From the NCBI GenBank assembly GCA_012845835.1, contig JABAKD010000016.1, positions 6,789,919 through 6,853,918 of the forward strand: 64,000 nucleotides of DNA, given 5' to 3'. Below, piece by piece: positions 45,794-57,560 of the stretch. Source of the DNA: Undaria pinnatifida (taxonomy: Eukaryota > Sar > Phaeophyceae > Laminariales > Alariaceae). The notes below the pieces were generated by a model. The model worked only from the letters and a program-made list of their open reading frames with translations, searched no databases and was not told where the DNA came from. A program made the translations under genes and the position numbers. Every line of letters starts with the position of its first letter. Position 1 is the first letter of the stretch.

Positions 45794-45918
45794 CTTATTT
45801 ATTTATTTATTTATTTGTTTATTTATTTATTTATTATTTATTTACTGAGTATTTGTTTATTTATCTATTTATTTATTTATTTATTTTGTATTTATTTATT
45901 TAACTATTTATTTTTCAA
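45794..45918. repeat. (ATTT)n microsatellite, about 125 bp
   Basis: ATTT units with occasional ATTG, ATCT and ATT interruptions. The open frame rich in YLFI is repeat-derived. Confidence 0.85.
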
Positions 45919-46129
45919 ATATATTTTTAGGGTGGAACTTTTACATCATATCTATTAGATCACTACTACTACTACTGTCTTCATACTCCCGACGTATACC
46001 AAAACCCGCCACTATAGTGAAAAATAAAATTAAATAGTAATATAAAGCCACCCCCAGGCAAAGAAAACTTACTTACGCACTTAACCATGAGTACCAACAA
46101 CCCCTACCAAGCCATCTATCCGTACAGAA

Positions 46130-46810
46130 ATACATTTATAAAATAGATATGACGTTAGATTACTTCAAATTTTCCCACCTGAAGTAAAAATACTAACACC
46201 AATCATTCTAGTAGTGGAGAAAAGCGTTTGTTAATAAAAGAATAGGACCCTTTCATTTTTTTTTTACCCACATAGCATAATACAAGTGCCAGCAAGCAGC
46301 TTCAAAATATGAGAACTGACTCAAAATTCGTCGAACTCACACCTCCTCAAGTCCTGAAAATATTGTTTTTATAAAATGTTGAGAGTGACAGCGTACAGAG
46401 TTCTCAATTTGGGGGGGGGGGGAGTTACCGACTTTAATTTTCGAATGCTGTATTAAGAATAATATATAAGATAACTAGTAATATTCTGTAATCGTACTCT
46501 TCCCGATATTAAAGCCCGGGTGAGAGAAAAAACAAAATAAACCGCTTACCATACATATGATAGAGCAGTACAGTGGAAACTACAGTTTTACATTTATAAA
46601 ATAGATGTGGTGTTAGATCTAGCTCAAAATTCTCCACCCAAAGTAAAAATACCATCACTTACCATTATATTGGACCAAAAATACGACCCTCCAAATAAAA
46701 ACTCATCTATATTGTATATTACAAGTACCAACAACGCAGCTTGCAAAGATGAGGATTGACCTAAAATTCGTCGAACTCACGGCTGACGTCCTTGAAATTT
46801 GTTTATAAAA
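46130..46810 (+). repeat. AT-rich tandem duplication, period about 455 bp, related to fold-back ends
   Basis: ACATTTATAAAATAGAT(A/G)TG(A/G)(C/T)GTTAGAT recurs at 46131 and 46589, and CAGCTT(G)CAAA(G)AT...AAAATTCGTCGAACTCAC at about 46300 and 46738. The latter resembles the fold-back arm end GCTTGCAAAGATGAGTTTCGACG, so this appears to be a diverged relative. Confidence 0.5.
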
Positions 46811-47144
46811 AGTCCCCATCGTACGAGTACTGGCGCTGGACACGTACGTACTGATGGGATTGCCACTTATTTTCGGTTCTCCACCACGACGGCGAGAGGG
46901 CGAACCGTACCCGGGAGGGCCCTCCCCACACTCCGCTTCTCGATCGAGCTGCGGACAAGAGCATAGTTTTTACTACCACCAGGTACATCTTATTATTTGC
47001 CCACAGACAGTCAGATGTTGGATGTTTGGGTTTCGTTGTTGCGCCACTCCCTTAGGCACTTCCCGGAGGGGAACCTTGTATATATATATTATATTTATAA
47101 AAAAATACAATACAATATTACTACGACAACAACGGCTACTACTA

Positions 47145-47420
47145 ATGACTGTAAGATCGAAGATTTCGCCGGAACTTATCTTTGCGACCTGTGTGTGATA
47201 CTCCGATCGCGCGTATTACTGCACAGTCAGTGTGTACTTTCGGTTTTGTTTGTGTTTTTCCCCTGGGGTATTCCTTAGCTCCAGAGTGACTGGGGTCTGT
47301 GCTGTGACCACGGACTTGATTATGCGAGTTAATGTGGGAACAACAACAGCATTAAGAATATAGGTCGGCGACTCCCGTTAGAACTACTCTTCTATGATGG
47401 AGCTTATTATATACTGGTAC
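47145..47420 (-). mobile_element. Diverged fold-back arm interrupted by repeat M
   Basis: GATCGAAGATTTCG...GATACTCCGATCGCGCGTATTAC (47154-47215) and ATTAAGAATATAGGTCGGCGACTCCC (from 47351) are consecutive in other arms. Here about 137 bp (repeat M, 47216-47350) separates them. Confidence 0.55.
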
Positions 47421-48584
47421 AAGGGCTCCGCATGGGTAAGGCAGGGCAGCACTTCGACTTATTCGATTCAATATTCGATAGAAGAGAGCAAATACCGTCA
47501 TCACACAACACATAGTCTACGCGTGTAGAATGTAAAGTAATGCTAAGATATCGATATAGACTAACAGTTGAGACTACTTACTTCTGCCGTTTCTTGCGTG
47601 AATCAGATTCCGAGCATGATCATATTTCGATCGGATAAAATTGAGCCCACGCAGACTGACCCTCTAGTCTGGCCACGAAGAGACGTTTTGAGTGTGTTTC
47701 TTGATATTTTGACTCAACCGAGCATCCGGGGTCAGCAAGGAGATGTCCATGTTTGCTGCATGTTCTCTGCATAGCCACTGAGAGGTAGGTGCGCACTGAG
47801 CCAGTACACCGTGCATGATAGCATCTAGATCCGAGGCTCGCAGACCGACTGTCTCTGTGTGTATAATAGCCTGATCGTGGAAATACTTGCTGACGGTATT
47901 CTAGGCGTGAAACACGGTGTCGCTGCCTTCGTCATTCAATTCCTCGAATGCTATTATAATACTGTTAGTTACTTGTTACCTGTAGATCACCCTCGTCTGG
48001 TAGATAGAGTAATAGTACGCGATAGCACTGAACTAAGAATTTGGTTGCTAATAATATCAGGCTCGAGCTTTAGACGAAAATAAAATCTTATGCTACTGCC
48101 TGCTATGGCCTTTTTGTCTGATCGCAGGCCTCTCATTGGCCGGGGATCGTACATGAAGTAACCGTCATCTGCGGATGACAGGGTCCCATCCCAGGATCAC
48201 AATCCATCCACACATATACAACTTCGACAACCCGGGAACGAACACGGATATCACCAGGATTGATACCTCCCCGCACAGTGTGGAAATCCCCAACCCCACC
48301 AACCGGCCGATCTCTGAATGGCTGGGAGTCGTATAGTATAGATGCAGCTCCACCCGGGGACGATAGGGTCCCATCCCCGGTTCAGAGGTCATTCCATATG
48401 TCTGAAAGTTAGACAAACCGGATGGCGTACTTCTCGCATACGGCAAACATTCGCAATGCGAACGCAATTTGACCAGTTATTTGCATGATAAGCACAAACA
48501 AGCGATTTTGAGCCTATATCAGGTCGGCGTGTCGAGCAGGCACGCTCAAAATGAGGATGACAAACACTTGAACAGCAACAACAG
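47421..48584. other. Stretch without a supported gene
   Basis: GATAGGGTCCCATCCC-like words are duplicated near 48178 and 48362. No coding model. Confidence 0.3.
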
Positions 48585-49800
48585 CACCAAACGCAATAGT
48601 TTGTCCAAACGCCCCAATCACAATCGAAATCGGCCTGAGTAATAAACACCTATACGCAGTTGATATCACGTCATTATCTTTCTGACCATCCATGACGTAG
48701 TTTTCAATTCTTCCCCCCCCCCCCCCCCCCCCCGTCCAACGCCCCCTCTTTTCCAACCACCCGCACGATCGCCTAGACCTAGCACCACGCGTATAACAAG
48801 CTGCTACATATCTTTGATCTCACAGCCGAAGTGTACTTGAATATTATTTGTGACCTAAACCTCCTAAAAAATCTCCCCCCCCCCCTCTTGCTCTCCCTTA
48901 CTCAAACGCCCCACCAAATATCGAAATCCGCCAGATTAATAAACACTTCACGCACAGGATATCACCTCATTATCTTTCTAGAGCCATCCATGCCGCTGTG
49001 TCCCCCCCCCCCCCCCTCCCGCCTCGAACGCCCCCTTCTTCCCCATCACCCGCACCATCGCCTAGACCTAGCACCACACGTATAACAAACCCCTCACCTA
49101 AAGCCCTTCCTTCCCCCCCCCCCCCCCCCCCCTCCCAACCCATCCCAACCCCACCCCCTCGAACACCCCACCCTCTCTTTACTCACTGATTGTACGACTT
49201 ACCCCAGGATATACATGATCAACTGATGCATTATTTCCAAAACCGTCACATTTATCCCCTCAAAATAATGTATAGTTTCCACGCACATATTGAGCTGCCC
49301 CACACGCCTTCCCCCCCGCCCCAACCCCCCCCCCCTCCTCCCCCCCCAATAATATACTGGTGCCAAAACCGTCAGATTTATCCCCTTGAAATGATTTATA
49401 GCTTACATGCACAAATTGCCCCCCCTTCCCCCCCCCCCCCCTCCAAACCCGCTCGCTTTTGATCAAAACCAGCCCCCCACGTCCTTAAAAACTCCGCCCC
49501 CCCCCCCTCACCGGTTATTCGACTTACAAGATTCACTTGATAAAAGGATACATTTCCCTTCACAGCTGTCAGATTTCGTCCCCCTCACACACGGGTTTTA
49601 TAGTTTCCGCGCACAGACTGACTAAAATCACCCTGTTGACCCTGATAGCTACACTGTAGTTGTACGGGGAGTCGCCGACCTATATCCTTAATGAGGACAC
49701 ACAACTCGTAATGCGCGCGATCGGAGTATCACACACAGCTTGCAAAGATGATTTTCGACGAAATCTTCGATCTCACAGCTGGATGGAGTGTATTTTCATT
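48585..49800 (+). mobile_element. Fold-back element arm 2
   Basis: A series of modules separated by poly-C tracts: ...CGCCCCACCAAATATCGAAATC, GCCATCCATGCCGCTGTG + C run + CCTCGAACGCCCCCTTC, CGTCACATTTATCCCC...TATAGTTTCC, CGTCAGATTTATCCCC...TATAGCTTAC, TGTCAGATTTCGTCCCC...TATAGTTTCCGCGCACAG, then CGATCTCACAGCTGG and GTGTATTTTCATT at the A/T end. About 1.2 kb, with no coding. Confidence 0.7.
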
Positions 49801-49831
49801 CTTTATAATATAAATGGACGAATTAGAGCGA

Positions 49832-49890
49832 TTAGTATCCGGGACATGAGAGCGGTCAAATCGTCAATTCGCCATGTCCCGGGATACTAA
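49832..49890. repeat. Hairpin-forming inverted repeat
   Basis: TTAGTATCCGGGACATG (49832-49848) pairs with CATGTCCCGGGATACTAA (49873-49890) with a one-base bulge and a 24-nt loop. It lies directly beyond the end of fold-back arm 2. Confidence 0.6.
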
Positions 49891-49944
49891 CAGCCATACA
49901 CTGCCCACAACACATACGAGCAATGAGGGCTTGCTTCGGCTGGT

Positions 49945-50207
49945 CACAGCGTAAAGCTATTGATAGGGGACACAGTGTCCCCTGCTGGTCTGCCTATTGA
50001 GCAGATCCTCGACGAGTACTCACTTTCTTAGCCGCAGTGGAGGAGCAGCTTTATTATTTTCCCCAAGAACCCCGGATAGCAACTGAGAAGCCAGGCGCAT
50101 GTCTCGGTTTCATTTCCTGACTATCCCGAATAGAAAATTCCAACCTATCATATGAAAACGGCCAATTACCAATTGAATCCGGTAATTATCGGCCTTTCAA
50201 GGCCGTG
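49945..50207 (+). repeat. Direct repeat N, left copy (about 260 bp)
   Basis: About 90% similar by eye to 50699-50968, through GAGCAGATCCTCGACGAGTAC, CCAGGCGCATG(T/C)CTCGG and TAATTATCGGCCTTTCAAGG. Possibly an LTR pair or a segmental duplication; no TG...CA ends are evident. Confidence 0.65.
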
Positions 50208-50209
50208 TT

Positions 50210-50695
50210 CCCCCTGATGAGCCGCAAAAATGCAGAAATATGGGACATTCGGGGAAACTCCGGTTCTACGAACTGGAGCTGTGCAGGTAATTGCGCAGCA
50301 CGAGGCTGGCAGGGTGCAACAGGCTTGCTGAGCGCGGAGCGAACAAGTCTGGTGGGTGGGGCTTGGATCGGCTTCTCTGCGGAGCTGCCGCTAAGGCAAC
50401 TGGCGGAGGGCTGGTGCGACCAGAAAGCCGAGACGAGGAGTGTGTTCCGAGGAGCAGCGCTTCTGCACGTAGATCGAAGGTGTCGTCCGTGCGCAACGTG
50501 CCCGGCGGTCAACAGGAGGGCCCCCTGCCGTTCACTGCTGTAGTGGTCGCCGTTGGAGGAGGACGCTCCCTCCGTTGAGATGCTGCCCGAGGGGAACAGG
50601 GGTTTTGGGCTCGATGGAAAGCAGAAAAACGTTCCAAGGTTCGGAGAGATTGAGAAACACTGCTGCAAAAGCAACTCGAGCCAAGATGACGCCAT
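50210..50695 (-). CDS. GC-rich block between direct repeats with a 169-codon open frame, unknown
   Basis: The block is distinctly more GC-rich than its flanks. The minus strand is open from an ATG at 50695 (MASSWLELLLQQCFS...) to a stop at 50186, Ser/Pro/Ala-rich. The plus strand is also open for 113 codons (50205-50543). No motif decides the strand. It could be an exon carried between duplicated flanks or element cargo. Confidence 0.2.
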
Positions 50696-50698
50696 TTA

Positions 50699-50968
50699 TA
50701 TTGTAAAGTTATTGAACGGGGACACAGAGTGTCCCCTGCAGGTCTGCCTGTTGAGCAGATCCTCGACGAGTACTCACTTTCTTGGCCGTAGTAGAGAAGC
50801 AGCTTTATTATTGTCCAACAGAACCCCGGCTAGCAACTGAGAAGCCAGGCGCATGCCTCGGTTTCATTTCCTGACTATCCCGAATAGAAAATGCCAACCT
50901 ATCATACGAAGTATGAAAATGGCCAAGTACCAATCGAATGCGGTAATTATCGGCCTTTCAAGGCCGTA
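50699..50968 (+). repeat. Direct repeat N, right copy
   Basis: Copy of 49945-50207. It starts with GTAAAGTTATTGAACGGGGACACAGAG and differs by small indels such as a duplicated TACGAAG-like word at about 50915. Confidence 0.65.
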
Positions 50969-51884
50969 CCTTAACAACAGGGTGATCTTGGATCGGAATA
51001 CCCCCACTGTACTGCTGTAGTTACTAGCTGGTGCAGCTTGTCTGAAAAGCTGTTCTCGTACTGCATCAGGCATAAAACAGCAGCAGCACCTCGAAGAGAA
51101 CTGCAAGTCACAAGATACACATACATGTTTGTACCGGTACTACAGGGAAGACAGGAGTGCACATCGCAGGTCAAACTGCCCGAGCGTGATCAGGCACTAC
51201 GCGAGAAGTACGCATACATCAAGAAGCGTTGGCTGACAGTGTGTAGGGGAGCTGCCCACTACGTACATGCCAGGGTCATCAGCGGTTGTAGGAGGCCCAA
51301 TACGCTGCACAAGAAGATCCCTATTATTTCACTACTACCGCTGTATCGCCGATTGCTGGCGCACACGAGATCTTTGTAAGCAATATCCCTATTTTATTAT
51401 ACTGCTATATCGTCGATTGCTGTGGGGCACACGAGATATTGTCAAGAAGATCCCCATCACTCTGTATCATTGATTAATTATTGCTGGCGAACACGAGATG
51501 ATATTTTCAAGAAGATCTCTATGTTATTATATTGTTGTATCATCTATCAGTTGATGGGGCACACGATGTATTGATCAGCAACAACAACAGTCAGTAACCA
51601 GCGCCACTCTTGCAACCACACAACAAAGCGTTCGAAACACTCCCTTGGACATCACTTCTTTAGAACTGCATCCACGTTTGTGGGGATAAATACACTTGTA
51701 ATTAGTGTGGGATTTATATTATGCGGTCCTGAAAGATGGACCGTGGACCGTGGACCAATTTATACGGAACGACTCTTTGGAGCGGCGATGAAAAAGACCG
51801 ACAAAGCATGGTTTCTTGTAGTGCGATTTTTAAAAGCGACTCCGTTGTGCTTATTTTCTTATTTTTGTGGTCTGGCCTGTTTTG
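50969..51884. other. Gene-free stretch with an imperfect tandem repeat
   Basis: 51310-51560 repeats AAGAAGATC(C/T)CTAT...CTGTATC(G/A)...GCACACGAGAT at about 75-bp intervals (four copies). Nothing coding is supported. Confidence 0.45.
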
Positions 51885-52050
51885 TTGTGGTCTCGTACCC
51901 GGTACGCTAGCATTTCACTTGCTCTACCTTGATTAATTGCGATTGTTTGGTTTACTCTGTCTCACAGTCTTTGACCACATACGTTGTATATTCTGTACGA
52001 TGAAGAATCAGCACGGGCACTGGGTGTACTGATGTCGTTGGGTAGGGAAC
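51885..52050 (+). repeat. Dispersed repeat H, copy 3
   Basis: Direct match to 37981-38165. Its presence under the end of a 219-codon minus-strand open frame argues against that frame being a gene. Confidence 0.55.
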
Positions 52051-53343
52051 GGCCCCCCTCGAAGCGCTCAAACAAAGGAATTTGACCGAGAAATCCGATA
52101 TCGAAAGCAACGACACAGCAGTAGTATGATAGTAGGCCAGACGCTTCGAGGTGTGACCATGATAAAAGTGTTGGGACGAAATAATATGCCAATTTGCAAA
52201 TGGTGCCGATTTGGAAATGATGCCAAGTTGGAAATATTTTCCCATGTTTTTTTCGTTGAAGCTTTGCATATGCCAAGATCCAAGAATAGCTTGGGCGCGT
52301 ATACCGCCCAAAAAAACAATTTTTGGCCACTTCTCGCTTGTCTCCCTCATCAGCCCCCATCCGCGTTCATGTCGAGGTGCGGAACGGATAAGGCAGGGTG
52401 AGGGGCGTTGCAGTCGCCCCTCAAAGACAGCGCTCGAACGAAGCGATTTGACCGAGAAATTCCAGTTTCGAGAACCCCGTACTGAGGCCGAGACGAAAAA
52501 AAACTCCTGGCCAATCCCTGTCCTCTCAAAAACACGAATAACTTTATATATAGCTAATATGATGATAGGGCAGACGATTGAAATCGGTGAACCACAACCA
52601 TTGCGCGCCACCGTGCGGTACAGCAGAATACGCCCAGGTTTTTTACCCCGATCCGCGACGCTGATTGGTCAGCTCAGCCTCGTACCGGTTTTTGACACCA
52701 ACTCCATGCGGTACATCGTACCGTGGCTTTTCGGCTCGGCCGTCATCGCTTTCTGATGTGACCCATACCTCTTTCTGTCGGAAAATATACCATACGGATC
52801 GACTTTGCCCGAGGCTCTTCACGTCCGCACCCTTTCAAATTCCGACCGAATCTCAACCATGTGCGCTACGTCATGTAGCATGCATAGGACTGCGCGCTGT
52901 CATATTTCGGATCCCTTTAGAGCAATCAACACCCCTTCCGCACACAGCACGAACTGCTGCTCAAACATAGACAGCTCGCACACCCCACGTGCACGTATGT
53001 ATGTATGAATGGCGGAGAAAGGGGTGAGACAAAGCGACAAAGGGGGAGTGACAGTCCCGCTACACGCGCACGACCCTCTTGGACGACACACACACCACCT
53101 CGCGTCCGCCTTGCCCATTCGCACACCGTATTCTGTTGAAACCCTCGCTACCGATGGCGCCATCATCGAACCTGACGATGCACACACGCCGCTCTCTCGT
53201 CCGCCTTGCGTATTCTTACACCGCATTCTGTGGAAATCCACGCAGGGAGAGGACGCCACCACTTGAACTTGGTAGTTGTAAGAACTTGGGCTCACTTGAG
53301 ATGCCCGGAAAATAACCTATAATACACTACCCATACACTTAAA

Positions 53344-53722
53344 TGTGACCGTACTCCGAGGGGGGGAAATGCGTGGTTGGTCGGTGTTGGGGAGCGTGCC
53401 CGTCATGGGTTCCGTTGTCTTTGATTGGTCTCTCCTCATGGCTCGCTGGATAGACTCGAAAGTTTGTGCATTATTTCCCTATATAGAATACTTAAAGACT
53501 GACATAACGGGGCTGCAGGTTAGCGCAGGGTAGAGCAGGGTAGTGCAGGGTAGTGAGATGAGGGGCGTCCTCCTTGTCCCATCATCGTCGCCTACATTAC
53601 CGCCTATCTATGATGGCCTTGACGTGAATATGACATCTAATATCACGTGGTTTCACCTCAACCATGACATGGTTTCACGTCGAATCTATAAACTACGCTT
53701 CTACGGAGGGCGGTCCATTACA
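53344..53722 (-). mobile_element. Family E LTR (379 bp) nested in the inverted-repeat transposon
   Basis: On the minus strand it begins TGTAATGGACCGCCCTCCG and ends CTCGGAGTACGGTCACA (TG...CA). It matches 42856-43217 plus the end shared with the TRIM-like LTR, and internal block D precedes it (minus strand 54060-53730), so it is the 3' LTR of a remnant. Confidence 0.6.
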
Positions 53723-54170
53723 TTAGGCCACCCTGAATAGTCGTAGATGCAGATCACTTGGCAATCAAAGGATGTCAACTAAACATCCAAAATTGGAAAG
53801 GGGATCGAAGATGCGGCTATTCGAAACAAACGAACATGAGGCTATATATTCCCCCACACCTCGTAATAATGAGGCTGAAATGCCTCATTGCAAGAAATGC
53901 AACCCTATGACGGAGCTCACAACCGTGAGAGCTCGAGAAAATAAAAGGAAAGTACCCACGGTATACCAGTAGCAATCGGCCTACGAAAACACAAAGGGCG
54001 CGGCCACTGAGCGCAAGGATGCGAAGGGAGTCAAAGAGGAAGGTATAGACGCGGAAACAATGTCAGAAAATAAGAATGGAACACTTGTCACGCTGTGACG
54101 GCCAGAAAAACTTACGGCCTGAAGCGAAGTGCCGGAGGGGCGGGCGGTAGGTCCATTTGCCGACCGATAA
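53723..54170 (-). mobile_element. LTR-element internal remnant (block D)
   Basis: Inverse of 19830-20280 and related to 33600-33787 (CGAATAGCCGCATCTTCG, GATCTGCATCTACGACTATTC). No protein domain remains. Confidence 0.5.
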
Positions 54171-54299
54171 AATATGCCTCGGATTCAAAATTAAGAAGAA
54201 TGATGACCAAAAAAAAATCCTCAAGTGATGGCGCCATCTGTATTATTAATAGTCGTCCACAACTGGTTATGTACGAAACAACGGCTTTTTCGACCGTTG

Positions 54300-54390
54300 A
54301 AAAGTAGACCTTGAAATAATCGGGAGCATATTACATGTAGTCCTCTACATGGCCTTCTACATGCACTATTGTAGCCATGCATTCTACATG
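54300..54390. repeat. Short CTACATG tandem/inverted repeat cluster
   Basis: TACATG(T/G), CTCTACATGGCC, TTCTACATGCA and TTCTACATGACG recur within 90 bp just inside the right arm of the 2.1-kb transposon. Confidence 0.45.
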
Positions 54391-54954
54391 ACGTGGCGCT
54401 CATGGTTGAGATTCGGTCGGAATTTGAAAGGGCGCGGGGCATGAAGAGCCACGGGCAAAGTCGGTCCGCATGGTATATTTTCCGGCAGAAAGCGGTATGG
54501 GTCACGTCAGAAAGCGGTGACGGCCGAGCTGAAGAGCCACGGTACGATGTACCGCAAGGGGTTGGTGTCAGAAACCGGTACGAGGCTGAGTTGACCAATC
54601 GGCGTCGCAGATCGGGGCCAAAAACCTAGGTGTATTCTGCTGTACCGCACGGTGGCGCGCAATGATTTCGGTATACCGCTTTCTGTCGTCTGCCCATGAT
54701 AGTATGTGCGTTCGCCGATTGATTATGATATTCGTATTATTATTCCTATAATATATACTTCTATCAAAGATGAAATCGCGTGGAAACCAAACCAGGAAAT
54801 CAATAATATTATCACGTATGTCATGTATGTATGTGTATTTTATGATGATATGTGTGTGCTCTTAACATTGAACTGTTATTTTTGCCCATCGACATGAAGC
54901 ACCCCCAGACTGAGCGTGTTGTTTCGAGACAGGAAGCTTTTTGGTACAAACTAA

Positions 54955-55735
54955 GAGACAGAGAAGATATCATTATCTTTCGAGAGCCATCCATGCCGCT
55001 GTGTCCCCCCCCCCCCCCCCGCCTCGAACGCCCCCTTCTTCCCCATCACCCGCACCTTCGCCTAGATCTAGCACCACACGTATAACAAACCCCTCACCTA
55101 AAGCCGTCCCCCCCCCCCCCCCCCCGCCCCCACCCCCCCCCCTCCCCCCCCAACCCATCCCAACCCCACCCCCTCGAACACTCCACCCTCTCTTTACTCA
55201 CTGATTGTACGAATTACCCCAGGATATACATGATAAACTGGTGTATTATTTCCAAAAATGTCACATTTATCCCCTCAAAATAATGTATACCTGGTAGTTT
55301 CCAGGCACATATTGAGCTGCCCCCCCCCCCCCCCCCCCCCTGCCCCCAATAATATACTGGTGCCAAAACCGTCAGATTTATCCCCTCGAAAGGATTTATA
55401 GCTTACATGCACAAATTGCCCTTTCCCCCCCCCCCCCCCCCGCCCCCCTCCAAACCCGCTCGCTTTTGATCAAAACCAGGCCCCCCTTTCCCTTCACAGC
55501 TGTCAGATTTTGTCCCCCTCAGAAACGGGTTTTATAGTTTCCGCGCACAGACTGACTAAAATCATCCTGTTGACCCTGATAGCTACACTGTAGTTGTAAG
55601 GGGAGTCGCCGACCTATATCCTTAATGAGGACACACAACTCGTAATGCGCGCGATCGGAGTATCACACACAGCTTGCAAATATGGGTTTCGACGAAATCT
55701 TCGATCTCACAGCTGGAGTGTATTTTCATTTTTAT
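54955..55735 (+). mobile_element. Fold-back element arm 3, left-facing copy
   Basis: Same module order as 48585-49800 with some deletions. Poly-C tracts lie at 55004-55020, 55108-55150, 55318-55340 and 55425-55450. TACCTGGTA at 55288-55296 is absent from the same site in the copies at 49271 and 58951. Confidence 0.7.
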
Positions 55736-55749
55736 ATTATAATATAAAA

Positions 55750-56510
55750 TATATTTCAAAAAATGAAATATACCATTCAGCTGTGGGACCGACCAAAAAT
55801 GTTTTTGTGATCAAAACCCACCTTTGCAAGCTGCGTAACTGCGTGTGATACTTCGAATGCGCGTGTAACGGGGCAGTGTGTATACCCTCGTGAAGGGTGC
55901 AACAGGTCGGTGACTCCCCTGATAATAATGCCAGGGTCAACAGGACTACTAAGACGTCCAGCCTTGTTCTGCGCACGGAAACTGTATAACCCGCATTGAG
56001 GGGGACAAAACCAGACATCTGTCTGTGGAATTCAGTATGCATAAACCATTGTTACTATAGTGTGAGTTAACTTTTGGAGTGGGCTTGTTGGATCTACCGT
56101 GTTTGTACGCAAGTTCCGGTGTACTCCCTGTATAATATTTAGAAAAACGAAAAAATATACTTCAGCCGTGAGATCGACCATAGCATGAAGGTTTTTGATC
56201 AAAACTCAGCTTTGCAAGCTGCGTGTGATACTTCGATCGCACGTGTTACGGGGTGTGCATACCCTCGTGAAGGACACAGGCCGGTGACTCTCCTGCTAAG
56301 TCCAGGGTCAACAGGACTACTCGTAAGACGTTCAGCCTTGTTCTGTGCGCGGAAACTGTAAAACCCGCATCGAGGGGGGCGAAACCAGACATCTGTGAAA
56401 TTCAGTATGCACGAAACAAAATTGTTATATTGTGAGTTAACTTTTGGATTAGGCTACTTCTTGGTGGGTCTACCGGGTTCGTACGCAAGGTCCTGTGTAC
56501 TCCCTGTGTA
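55750..56510 (-). mobile_element. Two tandem diverged fold-back end units
   Basis: Units at about 55765-56140 and 56150-56510 each run CAGC(T/C)GTG(G/A)GA(C/T)CGACCA, GCAAGCTGCGT, GATACTTCGA, CCTCGTGAAGG, GG(T/C)C(G)GTGACTC, CAGGGTCAACAGGACTAC, GACATCTGT and ATGCACGAAAC. They are more alike to each other than to the main arms, so they are a distinct subfamily. Confidence 0.6.
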
Positions 56511-57560
56511 CTATAAAAATTAAAATACACTCCAGCTGTGAGATCGAAGATTTTGTCGAAACTCATCTTTGCAAGCTGTGTGTGATACTCCGATCGCGCG
56601 TATTACGGGTTGTGTGTCCTCATTAAGGATATAGGTCGGTGACTCCCCTTGGAACTTCAGTGTAGCTATCAGGGTCAACAGGGTGATGTTATTCAGTCTG
56701 TGCGCGGAAACAATAAAACCCGTTTTTGAGGGTGACAAAATCTGACACCTGTGAAAGGAAATGCATCAGTTTATCAAGTGTATCCTGTAAGTCGTATAAC
56801 CGGTGAGGGGAGGGCAGTTTATTATGTATATTCTGTGAGTTGTACAACCAGTGAGGAGAGGGCGGAGTGTTTCAGGGGGTGGGTGGGTGGGGGGCAAAAG
56901 GGTTTTAAACAGCTTCAGGTCGAATAGATGTAGGGGTTTGCTATACGCGTGGTGCTAGGTCTAGGTGATGGTGCGGGTGGTGGGGAAGGAGGGGGCGTTG
57001 GGGGCGGGGCTGGGGCGGCATGAATTGGAGCAGCGGCATGGGTGGCTTTAGAAAGATAATGAGGTGATTTCGATGTTGGGTGGGGCGTTTGAGCAAGGGG
57101 GAGCGGATGAAAAAAGGGGGGGGGGGGGGGGGGCTTCGGGGGGAGGGGGAAGGGGTATTTAACAGGTTTAGGTCGCATATATGTAGGGGCTTGCTGTACG
57201 CGTGGTGCTAGGTCTAGTCGATGGTGCGGGTGGTGGGGACGGAGGGGGCGTTGGGGGGGGGGAGGGCTTTGGGGGGGGGAGGGGGGATGAATTAAAGCTA
57301 CGTCATGGATGGCTAGAAAGATAATGACGTGTTATCAATTGCGTAGAAGTGTTTATTACTCTAGCCGATTTCGATTTTAGGTGGGTCGTTCGAACAAGAG
57401 AGAAGGGGGGGAAAAAGAAGGGGGGAGGGGGGGGGGCGGGGGGCGGGGGGCGGGGGGCGGGCGGCGGGCGGCGGGCGGGACACTTTAATATGTGCGCGGA
57501 AACTGTACATCCTTGAACGGGACAAATCTGATGGCTGTAGCAAGAATACATCCCTTTATT
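56511..57560 (-). mobile_element. Fold-back element arm, inverted copy with poly-G tracts
   Basis: From the A/T end (56511) it follows the reverse module order of 48585-49800, ending in G-rich modules at 57115-57135 and 57255-57475. GTGGTGCTAGGTCTAG modules occur twice (56950 and 57205), so one module is duplicated. Confidence 0.7.

Larger units (their letters stand above)
52568..54695. mobile_element. 2.1-kb DNA transposon with about 330-bp terminal inverted repeats and 6-bp target duplication
   Basis: Both ends read GGGCAGACGA inward. Arms 52568-52895 and 54695-54385 stay closely similar (CATTGCGCGCCACCGTGCGG, CTCAGCCTCGTACCGGTTT, GGTACATCGTACCGTGGCT). ATGATA lies directly outside both ends (52562-52567 and 54696-54701). 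The interior is occupied by an LTR-element remnant (53344 to about 54170) and other sequence. No transposase is seen. Open frames within the arms are similar in both arms because the arms are copies. Confidence 0.7.

Noticed and set aside
45731-45958. Leucine/tyrosine/phenylalanine-rich open frame
   Set aside because: Translation of an (ATTT)n microsatellite.
51952-52611. Longest open frame in the window (219 codons, minus strand)
   Set aside because: Its end lies in dispersed repeat H and its start in a terminal inverted repeat. An internal motif (FSVK near CGCTCGAACGAAGCG) is itself a short duplicated sequence. No domain is recognisable.
52665-52970. Plus-strand frame resembling the minus-strand frame at 54221-54598 (shared YRFLTPTPCGTSYRG)
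   Set aside because: The similarity exists because both lie in the arms of one inverted-repeat transposon; not evidence of a conserved protein.
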